The notes under the pieces are model-generated. The model did not search any database and was not told the origin of the DNA. It saw only the letters and a list, made by a program, of their open reading frames with translations. The position numbers and the translations under genes were made by a program. Below are positions 15,684-21,032 of a DNA stretch of 21,032 nt, piece after piece. This DNA comes from DATDMG01 sp036518955 (GTDB lineage: Bacteria > Actinomycetota > Actinomycetes > Actinomycetales > Kineosporiaceae): positions 1-21,032 of the forward strand of contig DATDMG010000464.1 of the NCBI GenBank assembly GCA_036518955.1, written 5' to 3'. Position 1 is the stretch's first letter. Each line of letters begins with the position of its first letter.

Positions 15684-16019
15684 ATGATGTACTCAACACC
15701 GACTCACCCGGCTTGCTTCTTCGACCCACGGCACGGATTCGCCACGGCAGCCGTGGCCTGGCGTCCGCCGAACGGAGTGGAAAGACCGATCCCGGTCTGC
15801 GCCAGCTGCCAACAGCGGTTGGCCGCCGAGTCCGCGCCCGAGGTGCCGCGACAGCTCGCCCCGCACGCTCGGGGCACCGACGACAAAGGCAACCCCGCTG
15901 GCGACATCATGCTGGGCGCAGCCGGAGGCCTGGCGGGCGGGTTGCTGCTCGGTTCGCTCCTGGACGACGACCCGAGCGAAGAAGTCGGCCAACGCGATGA
16001 GGACGATGAGTGGCTGTGA
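15684..16019 (+). CDS. Small protein with Cys motif and glycine-zipper helix, function unknown
   Basis: The 111-residue product has Cys11 in PACFFDPRHG and a CxxC pair (Cys39, Cys42 in VCASCQQ), which with nearby His could bind zinc. A Gly-rich hydrophobic segment follows (about 76-93, LGAAGGLAGGLLLGSLL) that looks like one glycine-zipper membrane helix, then a very acidic tail. There is no signal peptide, so the Cys-rich part probably stays in the cytoplasm. AGGAG (15674-15678) precedes the tandem ATGs at 15684 and 15687. The gene is divergent from the YflT-like stress gene and downstream of the paired CTTCA sites, suggesting co-regulation. I recall similar short Cys-plus-Gly proteins annotated only as hypothetical in actinobacteria. 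Function unknown. Confidence 0.75.
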   Translation: MMYSTPTHPACFFDPRHGFATAAVAWRPPNGVERPIPVCASCQQRLAAESAPEVPRQLAPHARGTDDKGNPAGDIMLGAAGGLAGGLLLGSLLDDDPSEEVGQRDEDDEWL

Positions 16020-16104
16020 GCCGACACGCCCGTCAGGCTGTGCAGCAGACCCATCACGCGGGGACCAGCACGAGGACCGTCACCACGCTGCGGCCCTGTT
16101 CCGT

Positions 16105-16734
16105 TCACTCCTGGGGGGTGGTCGCTGACGCCTGAACGTACCCCTCGGCCAGCCTGGCCAGCAGCGACAGCGCACCGTCGGCGTCGGTGCCCTCCGGGTC
16201 GGCCAGCCAGGAGATGACCAAGCCGTCGAAGAGCGCCGCGACGAGCTCGCCCAGGGTGTCCCCGGGGAGCGCCGGGTCCGCGCCGGCTTCCCGCAGCCAC
16301 GCCGTAGTGGCCTCGATCCCGGCCCGCCGGTACAGCGCGTACTGGCGACGCGCAAGCTCGCGCAGGTCCGGACGACGCAACGCCCAAATCGTCAGCTCGT
16401 ACAGGGCGAGTTGGTGGCCCCAGTCGTCGCCCCGGACGACGTCGAAGGCGGAGACGAGGCGGGCGAAGGGGCCTGCGTGCGGGTCTGACGCCGATGACTC
16501 CGACACGGTGGCCATGATCGGTTTCAGGGCCTCCCCGACGACGGCCTCGAGAAGCTCGTCCTTGCCGGCGAACCAGTAGTGCACCAGTCCGGACGGGACG
16601 CCCGCCTCCGCTGCGATCCGCCGGGTCGTCGTGGCGGCGATCCCCTCCCGGGCGATCACCCGCCAAGCCGCCTGGATCAGCTCGGCCCGACGGCCTTGGT
16701 CGTCCCGGCGTCGGGGTGCTCGTGCGCTGCTCAT
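16105..16734 (-). CDS. TetR-family transcriptional regulator
   Basis: The 209-residue product has an N-terminal TetR helix-turn-helix (about 16-62: RRAELIQAAWRVIAREG, then TTRRIAAEAGVPSGLVHYWFAGKDELL) and a helical ligand-binding domain with Trp- and Leu-rich helices in the C-terminal 140 residues. Length is typical. The ATG at 16734 has GAGGA 7 bases upstream; an in-frame GTG at 16752 is less likely. It lies 234 bases downstream of the MFS transporter gene on the same strand and converges on the small Cys protein gene. By analogy with many TetR-MFS pairs it may respond to a compound moved by the transporter. The ligand is unknown, and the gene is not divergent from the transporter as is most usual. 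Confidence 0.93.
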   Translation of the reverse strand: MSSARAPRRRDDQGRRAELIQAAWRVIAREGIAATTTRRIAAEAGVPSGLVHYWFAGKDELLEAVVGEALKPIMATVSESSASDPHAGPFARLVSAFDVVRGDDWGHQLALYELTIWALRRPDLRELARRQYALYRRAGIEATTAWLREAGADPALPGDTLGELVAALFDGLVISWLADPEGTDADGALSLLARLAEGYVQASATTPQE

Positions 16735-16865
16735 GCGGCAATCCTCGCTCACAGGATCGGCGGGCGACGTAGGCCCACGCCCGGCGGCTGCTCACCCCGG
16801 CGATTCCGCCGCTCCCGCGCGGCGAAATCGGTGGGCACCCGCGGCCGCCGCCCCACCACCCCTGC

Positions 16866-16915
16866 CGGAGGATCTCCGCCTGCCGGGCGAACCCGGCACC
16901 GGGAATGGGGTGCCG
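16866..16915 (-). terminator. Hairpins downstream of the MFS gene, possible terminator
   Basis: CGGCACC (16894-16900) and GGTGCCG (16909-16915) form a 7-bp stem with an 8-base loop; CGGAG/CTCCG (16866-16878) forms a second, short stem. They lie 50-100 bases past the MFS stop and before the TetR gene. There is no T-run, so termination is only possible; an operator is an alternative. Confidence 0.25.
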
Positions 16916-16968
16916 CAGCGGGGTCGTCGGTTCAGTGGTCCGCCCTGTCGTCCCTCGGCATCTCGCTC

Positions 16969-18294
16969 TCACCTGTCCGGTTCGGGAAGGGACTCATCGG
17001 CCGACCATCGCCGGCTCGCCTCGTGCGGCGGTTCCACCAAGGTGGCGGCGGGTGCTTCGGTGGCTGGTCCGACCGCCGCGGCGGCGGGCAGTCCGGTGGC
17101 CAGCAGCATGCCGGGGACGGTGGCAGCGGCAAGCACCAGCAGCGCCAGTTGGGGGCGGTCGGTGAGGAACTGGAGCCCGAGCACGAGGACAGCGCCCCCG
17201 AGGTTGCCCGCGCACATCAGGAAGCCGGCTGCGGTGCCGGCGCGGCCGGGGCCGACGTGCAGTTCCGACCACTCCAGCGCCACCGGCAGCCCGGCGAGCA
17301 GCACAAACCCCAGCAGCGCCAAGGCCGTCGCGATGAAGACGAGATCATGCTCCAGAGCGGTCGCGACGAAGACCACGACGGTCAGAGCGGTCGCCGTGAC
17401 GAGCAGCGCCCGACGTCGGTCCCGCCGGGCCGCCAGTGGGGGCAATACCGCGCAGCCGGCGACCCCGCTCGCGGTCATCAGCGTGATCAGCGGACCAGAG
17501 TCCTGATCATGCCCGAAGCCGTGCAGGATCGGGTCCAACCAGGTCACCAGGGCGTTGAAGGCACCGACGCCGATGAACAGCAGGCCGGCCAGTCGCCAGG
17601 TGACGCGATCGCCCCGCAGCCAGCGCAACGACAGATCCTGCACGGAGCTGTCGGGCAGCCTCGGTGTCACCGACACGACGACCACGAGCAGGACGGCCGC
17701 CGCTACCGCGAGGAGGGCATGCACCAGCAGCAGACCGCGCAGCCCACCGGCATCGAAGAGCGCCGCTCCCGTGGTGGAGGCCACCAGGATCCCGGCGAAC
17801 TGGGCGGCGGTGGCCGCCGAGATGGCCACCGTCCGCTCCGCCGCCGGGAAGTACCGCACGGCCAATTTGCTCGGGGCGTTCAGCACCAGCGGCTGACCGA
17901 ACGCGTTGAGCACCTGGCCGGCCAGGATGACCGAGAAGGACGTCGAGCCCGCACAGCGCAGCAGCGCCCCGCCGGCGACCAGCGCGGCTCCGGCCGTCAT
18001 CGTCGCGGTGAACCGGCGGTCCGCCCACCGGCCCGCAGGCAGGGCGATCACCACGTACAGCAGCGGATTGATCCCGGCCAGGTCGCCGACGGCGCCCGTG
18101 CTCACCCCCAGGGCACGACCGACCTGGATGGTGACCGGAGCGAACGACCACCACACCAGTTGGCTGGCGACCACGAGCAGGACGTAGCACGCCAGCAGCA
18201 ACCAGCGCCGCGGCGAGAAGCTGACCGAGTCCCCGGCGGCGGCGACGATGCCGTCTGCCGCCGCGCGCTTCCCGGACGCGCTCCTGTTCACCAT
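16969..18294 (-). CDS. Major facilitator superfamily transporter (FLVCR-like flavour)
   Basis: The 441-residue product has about 12 hydrophobic helices starting near residue 30 (RRWLLLACYVLLVVASQLVW). The first cytoplasmic loop carries an MFS-type ALPAGRWADRR motif, and the halves are separated by a basic loop (RWLRGDRVTWR). Its first helix pair (VWWSFAPVTIQVGRALGVS, then INPLLYVVIALPAG) resembles the FLVCR/DIRC2 branch of the superfamily, which moves heme, choline or other organic solutes. That resemblance is from memory and the substrate is not established. The frame is open to 19317, but upstream of ATG 18294 it is the shadow of the aldehyde dehydrogenase gene. GGAAGG stands somewhat far (about 13 bases) before the ATG. 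It is divergent from the aldehyde dehydrogenase gene, with palindromic DNA between them. Confidence 0.88.
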   Translation of the reverse strand: MVNRSASGKRAAADGIVAAAGDSVSFSPRRWLLLACYVLLVVASQLVWWSFAPVTIQVGRALGVSTGAVGDLAGINPLLYVVIALPAGRWADRRFTATMTAGAALVAGGALLRCAGSTSFSVILAGQVLNAFGQPLVLNAPSKLAVRYFPAAERTVAISAATAAQFAGILVASTTGAALFDAGGLRGLLLVHALLAVAAAVLLVVVVSVTPRLPDSSVQDLSLRWLRGDRVTWRLAGLLFIGVGAFNALVTWLDPILHGFGHDQDSGPLITLMTASGVAGCAVLPPLAARRDRRRALLVTATALTVVVFVATALEHDLVFIATALALLGFVLLAGLPVALEWSELHVGPGRAGTAAGFLMCAGNLGGAVLVLGLQFLTDRPQLALLVLAAATVPGMLLATGLPAAAAVGPATEAPAATLVEPPHEASRRWSADESLPEPDR

Positions 18295-18791
18295 GCGCGC
18301 GGTACCACCTTCCGTAGTGACGATGCGGTAGGGACGGCTCGCCTCCGGACCCGCGCGAACGCGGGCACCGGCCGCGTCGGAGGCGGTCGAGCTGTCGGAG
18401 GTACCTCCGACGAGATCATCCGGCGGGCACGCCGAGTGGTGGCGGAACGATCCGGCAGGACGCGACCCGACCGTGCGACCACAGCTGCCGCCGTTCTCCA
18501 CGGCGGCACCCGCGGCGGCATCCCTGGCGGCACCACCGAGGCCAGGAACCGGGCGGATACCGCCTGAGTGTGACCCTGAACATACGCCCTGGTCAAGGAT
18601 CCAAATCACGTGCGCACAAGGTGCCCCGGCATCGATCGACCAGGCCGGGAAGCGGCGGCCCCACGGGATCCGGGCGGTTGACTTGCGCATCTGCCCAACC
18701 CATCCTGGGTGGTCACAACGGGCCTTGACCGTCCATCTGCCTGCCTCCGGCGGCAGCTGGCCGGATGCGGACAGATGGGACGAGGATTGCG
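18295..18791. promoter_or_regulatory. Long divergent gap with an 18-bp palindrome and hairpin
   Basis: This 497-base gap holds no gene I can support. GTCGGAGGTACCTCCGAC (18394-18411) is a perfect 18-bp palindrome, and its half GTCGGAGG recurs at 18376-18383, 18 bp upstream. TGCCGCCG/CGGCGGCA (18486-18508) is an 8-bp inverted repeat with a 7-base loop. TTGACT about 110 bases before the aldehyde dehydrogenase ATG and TTGACC on the minus strand could be -35 boxes, but neither has a clear -10. The palindrome is a likely repressor site about 100 bases before the transporter start. Confidence 0.5.
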
Positions 18792-20477
18792 ATGACGAGC
18801 CACGCCTTGCCCGAGGCCGCACCGAACGCGGCATCGACCGCGTCGGGCGAGTCCCCCGGCACCGGTGGCGCACCTCCGCCCGGGGAGATCGAGGCTCCCA
18901 GCCAATGGATCGAGGTCGACGATCCAGCCACCGGGGCAGTGATCGGCCGGGTTCCCGACCAGTCCCCCGCGCAGGTGCGAGCTGCGGTCGCGCGCGCACG
19001 AGCGGTCCAGCCGGAATGGTCCGCACTGGGCTTCCGGGGCCGGGCAGCGGCGTTCCGACGGGCCCGGCACTGGCTGCTGCACCACCGGGAGGAACTCGTC
19101 CGCTCGATCGTGCGGGAGAACGGCAAGGCGCCGGAGGACGCCGTCGTCGAGCTGATCTACTGCCTGTCCGCGTTCGCCTATTGGGCGCGAAAGGCCCCGG
19201 CGTACCTGGCCCCCGAGACGGTCCGCTTCCGCTCCCCCTTCGTGCTGGGCCGGTCGATGTCGCTGCACCGCCACCCCCGCGGGGTCGTCGGCGTGATCGG
19301 ACCCTGGAACAACCCACTGCTGAACTCCTTCGGCGACGCGATCCCGGCGCTCGCGGCCGGCAACGCCGTCGTCCTCAAGCCCTCCGAGCACACCCCGCTG
19401 ACCGCGCTGCTCATGCAGCGCATGGCCGGGGAGTGCGCCTGGCCCACCGATGTGTTCCAGGTGATCACAGGTGCGGGCGCGACCGGCAGCGCCCTGGTGG
19501 AGGCCGTCGACTTCGTGATGTTCACCGGCTCCACCCGCACCGGACGCGCGGTCGCGGCCCGGGCCGCGCAGCGTCTGGTGCCCTGCTCGCTGGAACTCGG
19601 CGGCAAGGACCCGCTGATCGTGCTGGCCGACGCGCCACTGGAACGGGCCGTCAACGTCGCCGTGCACGGCGCGCTGTCCAACGGTGGCCAGCTCTGCACC
19701 TCGGTGGAGCGCGTCTACGTCGAGGCGCCGCTGTACGACGACTTCGTCGCCGCCGTGACGCGCCGCCTGGCCGAGGTGCGCACCGGCCCCGCCGGGCGAC
19801 TCGGCCAGGTCGACGTCGGCGCCATGACCTTTCCCGCCCAGCTGGACGTCGTCCAGGAGCATCTGCGCGACGCGGTGGCCAAGGGGGCGCGCATCCTGGC
19901 CGGCGGCGAGGTCACCAGGACGCCCGGACGCTTCGTCACCCCCACCCTGCTCGTCGACGTCGACCACACCATGCTCTGCATGCGCGAAGAGACGTTCGGC
20001 CCCACCCTGCCCGTCATGAAGGTCGCGGACGCCGACGAGGCCGTCCGGCTGGCCAACGACAGCCCCTACGGGCTCCAGGCCACCGTCCTCACCGGCGACC
20101 CCGGCCGCGGACGCCGGATCGCGGCCCGCCTCGAGGCAGGCTGCGTCACGATCAACGACGCGCAGACCAACTACTTCGCCCTCGGCCTGCCGATGGGCGG
20201 CTGGAAGGAATCCGGGCTCGGCGCCCGCCACGGCGCCGAAGGCATCCGCAAGTACACGCGCACCCAGGCCGTCACCCTCAACCGATTCCCCCTGCGGCGC
20301 GACGTGCACATGATGCCCTACCGGGCCGGGGCCTACCGCCTCCTGCTGCGGCTGCTGCCCGTCCTCCACGGCCCACGCCCCGGAGCAAACGCGCTCCGAG
20401 ACCTGGCCACCACGGTTCGCCGCCTGCGGCGAGCCGCCGCATCAGCAGGCGCCTCAGTCCACTCCCGCGCCCGGTGA
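18792..20477 (+). CDS. NAD(P)-dependent aldehyde dehydrogenase family protein
   Basis: The enzyme should oxidise an aldehyde to the acid using NAD(P). The 561-residue product has the full motif set: GPWNNP with Asn174, Lys196 in LKPSEH, the FTGSTRTG cofactor-binding loop (244-251), general base Glu268 in LELGGKDP, catalytic Cys302 in GGQLCTS, and the later EETFGPTLPV motif. It is longer than the usual 480-500 residues because of a Pro/Ala/Ser-rich N-terminus of about 38 residues and a basic, Leu/Arg-rich tail of about 50 residues. GAGGA precedes the ATG at 18792; an ATG at 18765 is possible but lacks a ribosome binding site. It is divergent from the MFS gene and upstream of a class II aldolase, suggesting a small catabolic unit. 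Substrate unknown. Confidence 0.93.
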   Translation: MTSHALPEAAPNAASTASGESPGTGGAPPPGEIEAPSQWIEVDDPATGAVIGRVPDQSPAQVRAAVARARAVQPEWSALGFRGRAAAFRRARHWLLHHREELVRSIVRENGKAPEDAVVELIYCLSAFAYWARKAPAYLAPETVRFRSPFVLGRSMSLHRHPRGVVGVIGPWNNPLLNSFGDAIPALAAGNAVVLKPSEHTPLTALLMQRMAGECAWPTDVFQVITGAGATGSALVEAVDFVMFTGSTRTGRAVAARAAQRLVPCSLELGGKDPLIVLADAPLERAVNVAVHGALSNGGQLCTSVERVYVEAPLYDDFVAAVTRRLAEVRTGPAGRLGQVDVGAMTFPAQLDVVQEHLRDAVAKGARILAGGEVTRTPGRFVTPTLLVDVDHTMLCMREETFGPTLPVMKVADADEAVRLANDSPYGLQATVLTGDPGRGRRIAARLEAGCVTINDAQTNYFALGLPMGGWKESGLGARHGAEGIRKYTRTQAVTLNRFPLRRDVHMMPYRAGAYRLLLRLLPVLHGPRPGANALRDLATTVRRLRRAAASAGASVHSRAR

Positions 20478-20816
20478 GTCCGCGGCGGCGTGCAGGTCGG
20501 TCAGCCGGGTGTGCCTGAGGTGGCGGGAGACCTTGCGGCGCCGATCGCTGCTCCGGGAGCACATCGCGGCGCGCACGAGGGTCCGGTGCGGCCGGGACGC
20601 CGCAGGATGGCCTCGACGTAGGTATTTTGGCCAGTTGTCCAGGTCTTTCGCCCCACCTCGATGAGGCGAACCACCTGCCCTCAGGCCCCGACGTTGCCTG
20701 GTTCTTATCACGTGGAGATAAGAACTGACGTGATTCTCGCGGGCGTGGGGACGACGTCTCGGCGTCGCCGGGACGGCACCATGGAATCGTCATCCGATCG
20801 GGACGGAGGATCCGCT
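20478..20816. promoter_or_regulatory. Intergenic gap with candidate operator-promoter for the aldolase gene
   Basis: No gene is supportable in these 339 bases. GTTCTTATC (20701-20709) and GATAAGAAC (20717-20725) are perfect 9-bp arms with a 7-base spacer, AT-rich against the background. TTGCCT (20694-20699), 17 bases, then GATAAG (20717-20722) is a possible promoter overlapped by the operator. A bulged stem TTCGCC/GGCGAA (20647-20670) may end upstream transcripts. GGAGGA (20805-20810) is the aldolase ribosome binding site. Confidence 0.5.
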
Positions 20817-21032
20817 GTGGAGCACCTGACTTCTCGCCGCCATGTGGTCGACATGTGCCGGACCATGCTGGAGCGTGGTTACCTCAAGGCGACCGAGGGC
20901 AATGTGTCGGTGCGCATCCCCGGGCATCGGCTGTACGCCGTCACACCGAGCAACTACGACTACAACAGGATGCGCGTCGAGGACGTCTGCATCGTCGACT
21001 TCGACGGCCAGCACGTGCCGGGCGAGGGCACC
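20817..21032 (+). CDS. Class II aldolase/adducin family protein, 5' part only
   Basis: The frame runs from GTG 20817 to the window end without a stop, giving the first 72 residues. They match the N-terminus of the L-fuculose-phosphate aldolase/adducin family: a first helix (RRHVVDMCRTMLERGYLKATEGNVSVRIPG) with the conserved GNxSxR-type phosphate-binding segment, then YAVTPSNYDYNRMRVEDVCIVDFDG. The zinc-binding histidines would lie beyond the end. GGAGGA sits 6 bases before the GTG; an ATG at 20781 in the same frame would add 12 residues but has no ribosome binding site. Members cleave or epimerise phosphorylated sugars or act as decarboxylase-like enzymes, so the substrate is open. The gene is preceded by a candidate operator and follows an aldehyde dehydrogenase. 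Confidence 0.88.
   Translation, partial: MEHLTSRRHVVDMCRTMLERGYLKATEGNVSVRIPGHRLYAVTPSNYDYNRMRVEDVCIVDFDGQHVPGEGT

Noticed and set aside
16579..18567. Plus-strand frame of 662 codons across the MFS gene
   Set aside because: Its Gln/Arg/Gly/His-rich product is the mirror of transmembrane helices on the minus strand.
18295..19317. N-terminal extension of the MFS frame to 782 residues
   Set aside because: The extra part has no coding character, overlaps the aldehyde dehydrogenase gene, and precedes a normal MFS N-terminus.
18606..20369. Minus-strand frame of 587 codons opposite the aldehyde dehydrogenase
   Set aside because: The plus-strand gene has every catalytic motif; the antisense product is low in structure and has no family features.
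20454..20711. Minus-strand 85-codon frame considered as a transposase or integrase remnant
   Set aside because: No catalytic motif or inverted ends are visible, and its Arg/His-rich composition is typical of a shadow frame.

Overview
The window is GC-rich, densely coded DNA from a high-GC Gram-positive bacterium (Actinomycetota). Long shadow ORFs on the opposite strand, frequent GTG starts and the families present (XRE-DUF2690 regulator, YflT-type stress protein, Pro/Thr-tailed lytic transglycosylase) all fit. I cannot place it to genus from sequence alone. I see no rRNA, tRNA, CRISPR array or insertion sequence.

Region 1 (about 240-6562, minus strand) is one compact type IV pilus-type operon. 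It reads pilB (assembly ATPase), pilC (platform protein), a PilV-like and a PilW-like prepilin, and an unusually large 720-residue PilX-like protein that may sit at the pilus tip. Genes overlap by 4, 25 and 4 bases. No major pilin, prepilin peptidase, pilT or pilMNO is in the window. A secreted lytic transglycosylase (6775-7974) diverges from pilB and could open the wall for the fibre.

Region 2 (8060-11975) has a membrane-anchored XRE/DUF2690 regulator divergent from a three-gene operon for two small Cys-containing secreted proteins and a 569-residue lipoprotein of unknown function. A 14-bp perfect palindrome and a 30-bp-spaced repeat lie between them. This is the best candidate for an undescribed module: a transmembrane regulator controlling exported proteins.

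Region 3 (12079-16019) looks like an envelope or stress module. It holds an OmpR-family response regulator and histidine kinase, a DedA membrane protein, a YflT-like stress protein, and, divergently, a small Cys/glycine-zipper protein. The 316-bp gap between the last two holds two pairs of CTTCA half-sites, each with an 11-bp repeat, in opposite orientations, as expected for an OmpR-type regulator.

Region 4 (16105-21032) has a TetR regulator and MFS transporter on the minus strand, and divergently an aldehyde dehydrogenase and the start of a class II aldolase cut by the window end. Palindromic candidate operators lie in both long gaps: 18 bp at 18394-18411, and 9-bp arms at 20701-20725. This suggests regulated uptake or export plus aldehyde/sugar-derivative metabolism, but the substrate cannot be read from the sequence.
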